Shown: positions 6,782 to 14,993 of the stretch, in pieces
Numbering within the stretch: position 1 is the stretch's first letter
Layout of the letters: each line of letters opens with the position of its first letter
Assembly (NCBI RefSeq): GCF_036227485.1
Contig: NZ_CP109479.1
Coordinates: 9,300,001-9,364,000 of the forward strand
Length of the DNA stretch: 64,000 bases
Origin: Streptomyces sp. NBC_01451
GTDB lineage: Bacteria; Actinomycetota; Actinomycetes; Streptomycetales; Streptomycetaceae
Direction: 5' to 3'
Program-made: the position numbers and the translations under genes
Notes under the pieces: generated by a model
Told to the model about the DNA's origin: nothing
The model's input: the letters and a program-made list of their open reading frames with translations, nothing else
The model's database searches: none

Positions 6782-8716
6782 ATGCTGGTGGAGCTGAATG
6801 TTCTCGGGGCGCTCGAAATGCGTGTGGGTGGGAAATCCGTGGTTCCCTCCGCACCGAAACTTCGACAGATATTCACGCTGCTGGCCATTCGGGCGAACAC
6901 CGTTGTGACGGTCTCCGAGATCGTCGAGGAAGTCTGGACGGGTGTGCCCCCGAAGAGTCTGTCCACCACCCTGCAGACCTATATTCTGCAGCTGCGCAAG
7001 ATACTGAGGGAGGCGCGGTCGGAGGCCGTCGGCGCGGGGCGTGAATCCAACGGTGTCGAAGGTTTCATCGTGACCTACGACGGTGGATATCTTTTCAGCG
7101 CACCGCAGTCCATGCGGAAGGACTTCGAGGAATTCACCGGTTCTGTCGAGACCGGGCACCAGTACATGCGAAACGGAAAGAACGCGGAGGCGGCCGAACT
7201 GCTGGGCGAGGCACTCGCACTGTGGCGCGGCAACGTACTCGTCGACGTCCGGCGCGGATCGGTCCTGGACGCCTACGCGGTCAAGCTGGAGGAGGTGCGC
7301 CTCTCCGCGCAGATCCTGCGCCTGGACGCCTGCCTCGGACAGGGCGCCGATCTGCATCTCATCCCCGAACTGAACGCGCTGGCCGCCCTGCATCCCCTGA
7401 ACGAGACACTGCAGTACCAGCGGATGATCGCGCTGTACCGGGCAGGTCAGGTCGCCGAGGCGCTCAGCAGCTACCGGACCTTCTACTCCGAAGTGATGGA
7501 GCAGGTGGGGATAGAACCCTCCACGCACCTGAGGGACCTGCAGTCCGCCATCCTGAACTCCGCGCCGGCTCTGTCGGCCGTGGCCACCTCCGAGGAGATC
7601 CGCCGATGTGTCTCGGGCGACGACGCCGACGGCGGAGAGGGCGGGGAGGGGCACCCCGGCCAGCAGGGCGCGGAGCGAGGGTCCGGCGGGGACACGCGGC
7701 ACAGCCAGGGAGGTGAGTGGCCGTCCGTGGTGCGCATCTCCGCGGGTGGCCACCTCCGTCGTTCTCGTCCGCCGGTGCAGTGGAGGGCGAAGCCGAAGCC
7801 GACGGAGGCGTTCCTGCAGTCCGGGACGTCGTCATCGTGGGGCGTACGCCGGATCACCCTGGACGGCGCGGGCGTCCCCCTGTCCGCACTGATCAGCGAA
7901 CCCGTCGGTACACCCGCCCGGGCCGTCGTGGTCGCCGTCCACAACAGCGGTACGAACGCCGACTACTTCGACGGCCGGGCCCACCCCCAGCTGTCCCTCA
8001 TGACGCTGGGGGCCGCCCTCGGCTACACCGTCGTCGCCGTGGACCGCCCGGGCTACCGGCTCTCCGCCGCCCAACTGCCCCACGGGCTGGGCCTGATGGA
8101 CCAGGCCGCCGCGCTGCGCGCCGCCCTGGACGACCTGTCCTCCCGGTTCGCCACGGGATCCGGCTGCTTCCTGCTCGGGCACTCCTACGGCGGCAACGTG
8201 GCGTTGGCGACAGCCGCCGACCACACCCCACCCCTTCTGCTCGGTCTCGACATCTCCGGCTGCGGCCACGAATACGCCGTCGACCCGCACGAGGTGTCGG
8301 TCCTGCTCGACCGGGGCCGGTCCGCGAAGAACTGGGGCCCGCTGAACCTCTATCCGCCCGGCACGTTCCGGGGCGCACGTTCCCGGGCCGAGGACATGCC
8401 CGCCCGGGAACGCGCCGAACTCGCGAGCAGGCCCGGGCTGTTCCGCTCCGTCGCGCCGCGCGTACGGGTCCCCGTACGGCTGACGTTCGCCGAACACGAT
8501 GCGTGGTGGCGGCAGGACGCCGACACGCTGGCCGACCTGGCCGCACAGTTCGTCGCCGCCCCTCGCGTCACCGTCGACCGCCAGCCGGACGCCGGTCACA
8601 ACATCAGCCTCGGCTGGGCCGCCCGTTCGTACCACTTGCGCGCCCTGGCCTTTCTGGAGAGTTGCCTGGTTCCCCGTGAGACGACACACGCCGAACGTTC
8701 TGCGGCGGTGTCGTGA
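6782..8716 (+). CDS. SARP-family regulator fused to an alpha/beta hydrolase
   Basis: A 644-residue protein with two parts in one uninterrupted frame. Residues ~1-95 are an OmpR-like winged helix (NVLGALEMRVGGKSV, SAPKLRQIFTLLAIRANTVV) and ~105-258 a bacterial transcriptional activation domain (EALALWRGNVLVDV to VGIEPSTHLRDLQSAIL), together a SARP. After a Gly/Ser/Arg-rich linker (~270-345), residues ~355-635 form an alpha/beta hydrolase with nucleophile elbow GHSYGG (Ser468), Asp573 in AEHDAWW and His606 in DAGHNISLGW, a complete triad. SARPs activate secondary-metabolite operons, so the adjacent set at 1541-6507 is the likely target. SARPs usually carry NB-ARC or TPR extensions; a hydrolase is unusual and might sense or process a ligand. 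An internal GTG start near 7730 could also release the hydrolase alone. Confidence 0.88.
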   Translation: MLVELNVLGALEMRVGGKSVVPSAPKLRQIFTLLAIRANTVVTVSEIVEEVWTGVPPKSLSTTLQTYILQLRKILREARSEAVGAGRESNGVEGFIVTYDGGYLFSAPQSMRKDFEEFTGSVETGHQYMRNGKNAEAAELLGEALALWRGNVLVDVRRGSVLDAYAVKLEEVRLSAQILRLDACLGQGADLHLIPELNALAALHPLNETLQYQRMIALYRAGQVAEALSSYRTFYSEVMEQVGIEPSTHLRDLQSAILNSAPALSAVATSEEIRRCVSGDDADGGEGGEGHPGQQGAERGSGGDTRHSQGGEWPSVVRISAGGHLRRSRPPVQWRAKPKPTEAFLQSGTSSSWGVRRITLDGAGVPLSALISEPVGTPARAVVVAVHNSGTNADYFDGRAHPQLSLMTLGAALGYTVVAVDRPGYRLSAAQLPHGLGLMDQAAALRAALDDLSSRFATGSGCFLLGHSYGGNVALATAADHTPPLLLGLDISGCGHEYAVDPHEVSVLLDRGRSAKNWGPLNLYPPGTFRGARSRAEDMPARERAELASRPGLFRSVAPRVRVPVRLTFAEHDAWWRQDADTLADLAAQFVAAPRVTVDRQPDAGHNISLGWAARSYHLRALAFLESCLVPRETTHAERSAAVS

Positions 8717-8907
8717 CCGGAGAGGACAGGGGGAGGTGCTCAGGGCCGACGACGTGCCGGGGCGTGGAGCCGGCCCCCCTGCCAACCGGGGCCTGTGCCC
8801 GGCGCGCGGACGTCGGCGGCCACCCCGGGCACCGGCCAACTCGCACCGGAGTCCGCGCGCCCGCCGTTCACCTGGGGTTCCGCCGTTGACTCCCGGGCCG
8901 ACCCTCG

Positions 8908-9843
8908 TCAGGCCCGAGGCCGTTTCGTCTGCCGACGGGCCTGCCTCACCTCGCGGTCGACAGCCCAGGCGTCGGCGACCGGCCCGAGATGGCCGAGCTT
9001 GTCGGGGTTGATCACCGAGCGGATGGTCTGGATCTGCCCGTCGAGCACATCGAGGGCCAGGATGTGGAGCACCTTGCCGTCCCGGTCACGGACGACCGCT
9101 CCGGGCTGGCCGTTGACCTCGTGCGGGTCGAAGGTCACGTCGATCCGGGCCATCCAGGGAAAGACCGAGACGAGCAGCCGGGCCACGTTCTCGGCACCGA
9201 CGACGGCCCTGGCCAGCTGCGGGGCCTTGCCGCCACCGTCCCCGACCATCGACACGTCGGCGGCCAGCACATCCCGCAGGCCGGCCAGATCGCCCTCCCG
9301 GAGGGCGTTGAAGAACCGCGTCGCCAGTTCCTGCCGCTCCTGACGGTCCGCTGCGAACCGTGGCCGTCCGGCCCGCATGTGCCGCCGCGCCCGTACCAGC
9401 AGCTGCCGGCATGCCGGCTCCGACCGCCCCACCGCCGCGGCGACCTCGTCGAAGCCGAAGCCGAACACCTCCCGCAGCACGAACACCGACCGCTCCAGCG
9501 GACTGAGCCGCTCCAGGAGCAGCAGCGCCGCCATCGACACCGAGTCGGCCAGCTCCGCCGAGCGTGCCGGATCCTGGTAGGGATCGGTGAGCAGCGGCTC
9601 GGGGAACCACGGCCCGACGTACTCCTCCCGCCTCACCCGTGCGGAGCGCAGCACATCGATCGAGACACGCGTCACCGTGGCGGACAGGAAGGCCCTCGTC
9701 GAGGTGGGCCGGGTCGTCGAGCCGTCGAAGCGCAACCAGGTCTCCTGCACCGCGTCCTCGGCCTCACCCACGCTGCCCAGAATCCGGTAGGCGATCGAGA
9801 ACAGCAGCGCCCGCAGCTCCTCGAACTCCTCGACCTTGCTCAC
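8908..9843 (-). CDS. ECF41-type extracytoplasmic-function sigma factor (SigJ-like)
   Basis: RNA polymerase sigma factor of group ECF41, 311 residues. Sigma region 2 spans ~5-75 (LLFSIAYRILGSVGEAEDAVQETWLRF), and region 4 ~105-155 (LSPLERSVFVLREVFGFGFDEVAAAVGRSEPACRQLLVRARR). The SnoaL-like C-terminal extension carries the ECF41 hallmarks: WFPEP (79-83, variant of WLPEP), DGGGK (202-206) and NPDKL (279-283). In characterised ECF41 factors this extension modulates activity in place of a separate anti-sigma factor. The upstream gene on the same strand, 121 bp away, encodes the partner expected for this group, and the promoter before that gene matches the ECF41 consensus, so the two are probably co-transcribed and autoregulated. 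Confidence 0.95.
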   Translation of the reverse strand: MSKVEEFEELRALLFSIAYRILGSVGEAEDAVQETWLRFDGSTTRPTSTRAFLSATVTRVSIDVLRSARVRREEYVGPWFPEPLLTDPYQDPARSAELADSVSMAALLLLERLSPLERSVFVLREVFGFGFDEVAAAVGRSEPACRQLLVRARRHMRAGRPRFAADRQERQELATRFFNALREGDLAGLRDVLAADVSMVGDGGGKAPQLARAVVGAENVARLLVSVFPWMARIDVTFDPHEVNGQPGAVVRDRDGKVLHILALDVLDGQIQTIRSVINPDKLGHLGPVADAWAVDREVRQARRQTKRPRA

Positions 9844-9964
9844 GCCGACTCCCCCTCGCGGTTCTCCCGCGCGGCCGTAGTGGTTCGCGCGGGCATCTTC
9901 CGATGATCGTCCGGTCCGCCGGCGGCGCGGAACGCCGCCTCCGGGGCCGGTTGCCGATGGCTGT

Positions 9965-10438
9965 TCAGTGGAACTGTCCGACCTCGTAGTCGCCGGCCGG
10001 CTGCCGGGTGATGATGTTCAACCGGTTCGCCGTGTTCATGAAGGACACGAGGAACACCAGGGCGATGAGCTGCTCCTCGTCGTAGTGCGCGGCGGCACGG
10101 GCCCAGACCTCGTCGCTGACCCCGTCGGCCGCGTCCGCGACACGGGTTCCCTGCTCCGCCAGCTCCAGCGCGACGCGTTCGGCCTCGGTGAAGACCGTGG
10201 CCTCCCGCCACGCCGCCACCAGGTTCAGCCGCACCGGGGCCTCCCCGGCAGCGGCGGCGTCCTTGGTGTGCATGTCGATGCAGACCGCGCAGCCGTTGAT
10301 CTGGCTCACCCGCAGCGCCACCAACTCCTGCGTCGTGGCCGGCAGCGGGGACTCCTTGAGCGCCCTGCCCGCCGACATGAAGTGCTTGAGGGCCTTGCCG
10401 GCGTTCGGGTTGGTGAAGTAGTTGAGTCGCGCGTCCAT
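9965..10438 (-). CDS. Carboxymuconolactone decarboxylase/AhpD-like protein
   Basis: AhpD/carboxymuconolactone-decarboxylase-like protein, 157 residues. The redox centre is GCAVCIDMH, giving Cys50, Cys53 and His57, the CxxC-x3-H arrangement of peroxidase-type members. A later helix EEQLIALVFLVSFMNTANRLNI matches the family's C-terminal part. Such proteins are the standard genomic partner of ECF41 sigma factors (the 'COE' group: carboxymuconolactone decarboxylase, oxidoreductase or epimerase). It is the first gene of the leftward pair and carries an ECF41 promoter 48 bp upstream of its ATG. The physiological substrate is unknown; an antioxidant role is likely from the CxxC but not shown. Confidence 0.92.
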   Translation of the reverse strand: MDARLNYFTNPNAGKALKHFMSAGRALKESPLPATTQELVALRVSQINGCAVCIDMHTKDAAAAGEAPVRLNLVAAWREATVFTEAERVALELAEQGTRVADAADGVSDEVWARAAAHYDEEQLIALVFLVSFMNTANRLNIITRQPAGDYEVGQFH

Positions 10439-10485
10439 CGTGTACTCCTCCGTCGTGCGTCGTGGTCAGTGGCTACACCCCCTGA

Positions 10486-10512
10486 GACGAGGTAGCCCGA
10501 CGCCCTGTGACA
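10486..10512 (-). promoter_or_regulatory. ECF41-dependent promoter
   Basis: Reading the minus strand, TGTCACA (10512-10506) is followed after exactly 16 bp by CGTC (10489-10486). This is the -35/-10 pair established for ECF41 sigma factors. The predicted transcription start near 10479 leaves a leader of about 40 nt before the carboxymuconolactone-decarboxylase-like ATG at 10438. No second copy is visible in front of the sigma gene itself. Confidence 0.88.
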
Positions 10513-10736
10513 TGGACGTGTGTGACCCACGTCTCCCTACTGGCGGGTCGCCGAGGATGGAAGTCCAGCGGCGGCCCCGTACGCAGACGGTGAACCGGTG
10601 CCCGGTTCTGTCGCCCGGGCTTTGTGGATCGGGCCGTCGCCGACCTACCGGAAGGAGCCGAGGAAAGGGGCTGGATACATAGAGGGATCGTGACGGGGCA
10701 CCCGTGATTCTCCCGACCGAACAGAGGAGCCGACTC

Positions 10737-10979
10737 ATGATCATTGCCGCAGTCGTTGGAGTGTGTGTGGTCCTGGCCGTGCTGGCCTTCTTCGTCCCGC
10801 GCCTCTCCCGCCACCCCGAACGCGGCACGCAGCGCACGCTCGGCGCCGGCGCGCGGGCCGGCGGCAAGGCGCCCGGCATCCTGGGCCGGCTGTTCAGCAA
10901 GCCGTTCCACACGAGTTCCCGCGCCGTGGGCCGCAGTGGCTCGGCAGGCCGCCGCACCCGCCGCCGCATGCCCTTCTGA
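10737..10979 (+). CDS. Small conserved actinobacterial membrane protein (DUF6411-like)
   Basis: An 80-residue protein with one N-terminal membrane helix (MIIAAVVGVCVVLAVLAFFV) followed by a strongly basic, Gly/Arg-rich cytoplasmic tail containing GAGARAGGKAPGILGRLF and ending in RRTRRRMPF. The pattern matches a short conserved Streptomyces family that I believe is DUF6411; its function is unknown. The ATG at 10737 has an AGAGGAG site 7 bp upstream; an in-frame GTG at 10704 has no such site. It is transcribed away from the ECF41 operon and is followed by a stem-loop before ppk2. Confidence 0.75.
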   Translation: MIIAAVVGVCVVLAVLAFFVPRLSRHPERGTQRTLGAGARAGGKAPGILGRLFSKPFHTSSRAVGRSGSAGRRTRRRMPF

Positions 10980-11007
10980 CCCCACCGGGGCCATGCCGAT
11001 CGGCATG

Positions 11008-11060
11008 CTGTCCGGGGCAGGTGACGGCGCCATGCTCGGCACCGGAACCTGCCCGGACAG
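11008..11060 (+). terminator. Probable terminator after the small membrane protein
   Basis: A long stem-loop: the 15-nt arm beginning CTGTCCGGG at 11008-11022 pairs with the 14-nt arm at 11047-11060, with one bulged G. There is no U-run, as is common for Streptomyces terminators. It separates the small membrane protein from ppk2. Confidence 0.55.
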
Positions 11061-11114
11061 TTGAAGGGCACGCACATCAGTACGCGGTACACAGGATCAT
11101 GGGGGAGTGGTGTC

Positions 11115-12071
11115 ATGAACGGTGAACAGGACGACAGGCTGCTGGACGGTCTGACCGTGGACACCAGCCGACAAGAGCGACCGATCGTGCTGGACGGGAC
11201 AGGCCGCCCCCTCAAGACCTGGCGCGAGAACCACCCCTACGACCACAAGGTCGGCCGCGACGAGTACGAGCGGCTCAAGCGTGTGCTGCAGATCGAGCTG
11301 CTCAAACTCCAGCGGTGGGTCAAGGACACCGGCGCACGCGTGGTCGTCGTATGCGAAGGGCGCGACGCGGCGGGCAAGGGCGGCACCATCCAGCGCCTCA
11401 CCGAGCGGCTCAACCCCCGCGGCGCACGAGTGGTGGCCCTGGACAGGCCCACCGAGCAGGAGGCGGGTCAGTGGTACTTCCAGCGGTACGTCCAACACCT
11501 GCCGACAGCGGGAGAGATCGTCTTCTTCGACCGCTCCTGGTACAACCGGGCCGGTGTGGAGCGCGTGATGGGCTACTGCTCGAAGGACCAGCACGAGCTG
11601 TTCCTGGAACAGTGCCCGGCCTTCGAGCGGATGCTCGTCGACGACGGCATCCTGCTGGTCAAGTTCTGGTTCTCCGTGTCCCGCGCCGAGCAGCGCACCC
11701 GCTTCGCCATCCGGCAGGTCGACCCGGTGCGCCAGTGGAAACTGTCACCCACCGACCTGGCCTCGCTGGACCAGTGGGACGACTACACCGAGGCCAAGGT
11801 CGACATGTTCCGCGCCACTGACACCGAACGGGCCGCCTGGACCGTCGTCAAGAGCAACGACAAACGCCGCGCCCGGCTGGAGGCCATGCGCAGCCTGTTG
11901 TGGCGCATCGACTACACCAGCAAGGATCCCGAGGCCGTCGGTACCCCCGACCCGCTCGTCGTCGGCGCCGCCAACACCCTGCTGGAACCCGGTGAGGAGG
12001 GCACCACCCTTTCGCCCACCCCGTTGGCAGCCCGTACCAGCGGGCCCGGCAGCCACCCCGAGTCCCCCTGA
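11115..12071 (+). CDS. ppk2: Polyphosphate kinase 2 (PPK2)
   Basis: Polyphosphate:nucleotide phosphotransferase of the PPK2 family, 318 residues. It transfers phosphate between polyphosphate and a nucleoside di- or monophosphate. The P-loop is GRDAAGKGG (residues 82-90), the Walker-B region is VFFDRSWYNRAGVERVMGY (~137-155), and the lid/arginine region is FWFSVSRAEQRTRF, followed by WKLSPTDLASLDQWDDYTEA. These are the family's full set of motifs in one domain, as in class I PPK2 enzymes that usually phosphorylate NDPs. The start at 11115 (ATG) has GGGGGAG upstream; a TTG at 11061 lies inside the preceding stem-loop and is rejected. The C-terminal ~40 residues are low-complexity. Confidence 0.95.
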   Translation: MNGEQDDRLLDGLTVDTSRQERPIVLDGTGRPLKTWRENHPYDHKVGRDEYERLKRVLQIELLKLQRWVKDTGARVVVVCEGRDAAGKGGTIQRLTERLNPRGARVVALDRPTEQEAGQWYFQRYVQHLPTAGEIVFFDRSWYNRAGVERVMGYCSKDQHELFLEQCPAFERMLVDDGILLVKFWFSVSRAEQRTRFAIRQVDPVRQWKLSPTDLASLDQWDDYTEAKVDMFRATDTERAAWTVVKSNDKRRARLEAMRSLLWRIDYTSKDPEAVGTPDPLVVGAANTLLEPGEEGTTLSPTPLAARTSGPGSHPESP

Positions 12072-12219
12072 GGCGGGAACGACCGGGGGACCGTGGACGA
12101 ATGAAGAAAAAGCTGGTCGGCGTGGCACCGTTCTCACTTCTTACCCGTCTGTTCATATAGCCGAACTCACCGTGCTCAGTGAGCGCTTGGCTGAACATTG
12201 ACCCAGGGGGAAGGAAGAC

Positions 12220-13854
12220 ATGACCACTCCACGTCGCAAACCGAGACGCTTCGGACGCCTCACGGCCGTCGGAGCCGCACTGGCAGCGCTCATGGCCGCC
12301 GCGACAGGGACGGCGACCCAAGTGGCGGCTTCGTCGAAGACTCCTCAGAAGCCGCCCGTGCCGTCGCTCGCCTGGACCGACTGCCAGGGCGGCTTCGAGT
12401 GTGCGAACGCCGATGTCCCGCTCGACTACCGCAAGCCGCGCGGCAAGACCATCACCCTTGCGGTGGTCCGGAAGAAGGCCGCGGACCAGACGAAGCGCAA
12501 GGGCACTCTGTTCATGCAGCCGGGAGGGCCCGGCAACTCCGGTGTGGACTTCGTGCGGAACAACTACGCGGATCTGCCGGCCGCACTGCGCGACTCCTTC
12601 GACGTCTTCGGCTACGACGTCCGCGGCGTTGGCCGCAGTTCCGCACTGACCTGCTTCGACGACGCGAGGTACACGCGGGCCGTCACGGAGGCGAAGGGCG
12701 TGCCGGGCCCGGACGCCTTCGAGCCGGCGCTGCGCCAGGCCGCCGAATTCGACCAGGCCTGCGTGGACAACACGGGCGAGCTGTTGCCCTACATCGGCAC
12801 CGAATACGTCGCCCGGGACATCGACCTGCTGCGGGAGGCGCTCGGGGAGAAGCAACTCACCTACTACGGCCGGTCGTTCGGGTCGTACATCGGAACCGTC
12901 TACGCCGCCATGTTCCCGAAGCGGGTGCGCGCCCTGACCCTCGACGGCGCGTACGACCCGGTGCACTACGCCAACCGCCCGTACGCCTACGACCGGCCGC
13001 AGTACCTGGCACTGGACGGTGCGATGGGCCGCTTCCTCGACTGGTGCGCCGCCGATCAGGCCACCTGCGGGTTCGGCGACGGAGACCCGCGCGCGGCGTT
13101 CGGGAAGCTGAAGGCCGACCTGGACGCCAACCCCGTGACGACCGCGAACGGCGGCCAGGCCAACGGCTACACACTGGTCTACCGGCTGATGTTCAACATC
13201 AACGAGGGCAAGGTCATCTGGCCCGAGTTCGGCGCCGCACTGCGCAAGGCCCAACTGCGGGACAACACGTCCTTCCTGCTGCGTCCGCCGTCCCCGGCCA
13301 GCTTCGACTTCCTCGGCCCGAACGTGGCCGTCGAGTGCGTCGACCGGGACTACCCGCGCAGCCTGCGCCTGCTGAAGCGCAACGTCACCGCCTTCGCGAA
13401 GGAGGCTCCGCTGCTCGGCCCGGCGATGGCCTACGGCCCTCCCACGTACGACCACCAGCACGCCACCGCCTGCGTCCAGTGGCCCGGCGAGCGCGTCAGC
13501 CGCTACGACGGCTCCTACCGGGCGAAGGGCTCGGCGCCGATCCTGGTCCTCGGTACCACCGGTGACCCGGACACCCCGTACCAGGACGCCGTGGCGCTGT
13601 CCCGGCAGCTCGACAACGCCTCGCTGCTCACCTTCCGGGCCGAGGGGCACACGGCGTTCGGCCGCAGTGCCTGTGCGACGGACGCGGTCATCGGCTACCT
13701 GGTGGACCTCAAGGTCCCGGCCTCGGGCACGACCTGCGCCGACGAGACACAGCCGCCTTCCTCCACGCCGAAGACGGCCCCGCCCGGCACGACGCTCAGT
13801 GAACTCCGGAACGGCGTCGACGAGCGCGTCGAACGCATCGGCTCCGTGAGCTGA
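12220..13854 (+). CDS. Secreted alpha/beta hydrolase, tripeptidyl aminopeptidase-like (S33)
   Basis: Exported serine peptidase-type alpha/beta hydrolase, 544 residues. The N-terminus is a long signal peptide (RRKPRRFGR, then LTAVGAALAALMAAATG) with an Ala-x-Ala type exit. The catalytic nucleophile is Ser219 in YYGRSFGSYIGTVY; the aspartate is in the GTTGDPDTPYQDA loop and the histidine in RAEGHTAFGRS. An early FMQPGGPGNSGVDF gives the oxyanion region. This is the arrangement of Streptomyces tripeptidyl aminopeptidases and SlpD/SlpE-like proteases, which take N-terminal tripeptides from extracellular peptides. Paired cysteines near the C-terminus probably form a disulphide. It is monocistronic and closed by a strong terminator. 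Confidence 0.9.
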   Translation: MTTPRRKPRRFGRLTAVGAALAALMAAATGTATQVAASSKTPQKPPVPSLAWTDCQGGFECANADVPLDYRKPRGKTITLAVVRKKAADQTKRKGTLFMQPGGPGNSGVDFVRNNYADLPAALRDSFDVFGYDVRGVGRSSALTCFDDARYTRAVTEAKGVPGPDAFEPALRQAAEFDQACVDNTGELLPYIGTEYVARDIDLLREALGEKQLTYYGRSFGSYIGTVYAAMFPKRVRALTLDGAYDPVHYANRPYAYDRPQYLALDGAMGRFLDWCAADQATCGFGDGDPRAAFGKLKADLDANPVTTANGGQANGYTLVYRLMFNINEGKVIWPEFGAALRKAQLRDNTSFLLRPPSPASFDFLGPNVAVECVDRDYPRSLRLLKRNVTAFAKEAPLLGPAMAYGPPTYDHQHATACVQWPGERVSRYDGSYRAKGSAPILVLGTTGDPDTPYQDAVALSRQLDNASLLTFRAEGHTAFGRSACATDAVIGYLVDLKVPASGTTCADETQPPSSTPKTAPPGTTLSELRNGVDERVERIGSVS

Positions 13855-13874
13855 CCTTCCCTTCCCACCCCGAC

Positions 13875-13910
13875 CCCGAGGCGCCGGTCTTCCATGACCG
13901 GCGCCTCGGG
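13875..13910 (+). terminator. Strong intrinsic stem-loop terminator
   Basis: A perfect 15-bp stem, CCCGAGGCGCCGGTC at 13875-13889 pairing with 13896-13910, with a 6-nt loop, starting 20 bp after the peptidase stop. The symmetric arms mean that it can also end transcription from the leftward ArsR gene. Confidence 0.85.
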
Positions 13911-14026
13911 CTTTGCCGCCGACCGTGCTGTGCCAGGCCTGGGGAAGTTGGCCGACACCGGCGCCGGAGCGTCCGGCCCGCTGGCCGGCAGCGTCGGAGC
14001 CTGCCGTGGCAGGGCCCAGCGGGGGA

Positions 14027-14398
14027 TCAGGAGCGTTGGTCGGATCCGCCCGGAGTGAGAGCCGGAAAGGGATCCGCCTGCCGGAGTTCGGCGAGCAACT
14101 CGCCCTGGCCGGTGATCAGTTCGGTCAGGATCCGGCGGGCGGCGCGCAGAAGCTCGGCCACGTCGCCGCCGGCCAGGGCGTAGCTGACCGTGGAGCCCTC
14201 CCGGATGGACACCACGATCCCCGAGCGGCGCAGTACGGCCAGTTGCTGGGAGAGATTGGAGGGTTCGATCTCGATCTCGCTGAGCAGGTCGCGTACGGGG
14301 ACGGGGCCGTTCTGTAGGAGTTCCAGGACCCGGATGCGTACCGGGTGGCCGAGCATCCGGAAGAACTCGGCCTTGGCCTGGTAGAGGGGGACCTGCAT
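14027..14398 (-). CDS. ArsR-family transcriptional regulator
   Basis: Winged-helix regulator of about 123 residues. Motifs are YQAKAEFFRMLGHPVRIRVLELL (helix 1-2), VRDLLSEIEIEPSNLSQQLAVLRRSGIV (recognition helix) and VVSIREGSTVSYALAG (wing). The N-terminal CxC metal site typical of ArsR/SmtB is absent, so a metal ligand is doubtful; many Streptomyces ArsR-like proteins sense other cues. The ATG at 14398 gives the family start MQVPLYQAKAEFF; an upstream in-frame start (14467) would add 23 unrelated residues. No partner transporter or enzyme is adjacent. Confidence 0.88.
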   Translation of the reverse strand: MQVPLYQAKAEFFRMLGHPVRIRVLELLQNGPVPVRDLLSEIEIEPSNLSQQLAVLRRSGIVVSIREGSTVSYALAGGDVAELLRAARRILTELITGQGELLAELRQADPFPALTPGGSDQRS

Positions 14399-14530
14399 GG
14401 TGAATCGCTCGCTCCCTGCCGCGTTCGACGGGCTGCATCCGGGCTCGGTGGCCCTGTTACGTGCCACCGCAGGCGTTCGTTCTTGCGGACCGATCCTCGT
14501 GCATCCGGCCTCGCACGCCCATGGGATTGA

Positions 14531-14562
14531 GCTGATCCCTATGTGCGCTGATCCCCATGTGC
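14531..14562. repeat. Two-copy 16-bp tandem repeat
   Basis: GCTGATCCCTATGTGC at 14531-14546 is followed immediately by a second copy with one change (T to C). It lies 133 bp upstream of the ArsR start and downstream of the roadblock gene. It could be an operator pair or simply a small duplication. Confidence 0.6.
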
Positions 14563-14618
14563 CCAGTTGAAGAAATCTTCAAGTCATGGACGTGCGAGGC
14601 CATGAAGAACACGGTTTT

Positions 14619-14984
14619 CTAGACGTCCAGTTGCGCCTCGACGCTCTTGAGCTGATGGCGGGCCATCGCGAGGTTCGACTTCCTCTTGTCGAGCACGAGG
14701 TAGAGGAACAACCCGTTGCCGCCACGACCCTTGAGCGGCCGGAGGATGTGGTACTGGCTGCCGAGTGTGATCAGGATGTCCTCGATCTCGCCCTTGAGGC
14801 CGAGGTGTTCCATGGTGCGGGTCTTGGCCCGGATCACGTCAGTGTTGCCTGCCGCCGCAACCGTCAGGTCGAGGTCCTTGCTCCCCCCGAGAGTGCCCAG
14901 CGCCATACCGCTGGTGTAGTCGACCAGGGCAGTCCCTAACGAGCCCTCGATCGAGGCCATGATCTCCTTGAGGCAAATCTCCAC
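14619..14984 (-). CDS. Orphan roadblock/LC7-like protein
   Basis: Small roadblock/LC7-fold protein, about 121 residues, of the type found in Streptomyces. Conserved stretches are GTALVDYTSGMALGTLGG, DLDLTVAAAGNTDVIRAK, EIEDILITLGSQYHILRPL and the C-terminal LAMARHQLKSVEAQL. Related proteins (CvnB) work in conservons with a sensor kinase, a DUF742 protein and a small GTPase; none is present here. The start is uncertain. The GTG at 14984 lies 17 bp from the nearest good ribosome binding site (AGGAGGAG, 15003-15010), whereas that site is ideally placed for an ATC codon at 14991-14993 in the same frame; an ATG at 14960 is also possible. Confidence 0.85.
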   Translation of the reverse strand: MEICLKEIMASIEGSLGTALVDYTSGMALGTLGGSKDLDLTVAAAGNTDVIRAKTRTMEHLGLKGEIEDILITLGSQYHILRPLKGRGGNGLFLYLVLDKRKSNLAMARHQLKSVEAQLDV

Positions 14985-14993
14985 ATTGCTGAT

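Noticed and set aside
8717..8907. Coding sequence between the SARP-hydrolase and the sigma gene
   Set aside because: Only short frames with no ribosome binding site or family pattern; treated as the spacer between convergent genes.
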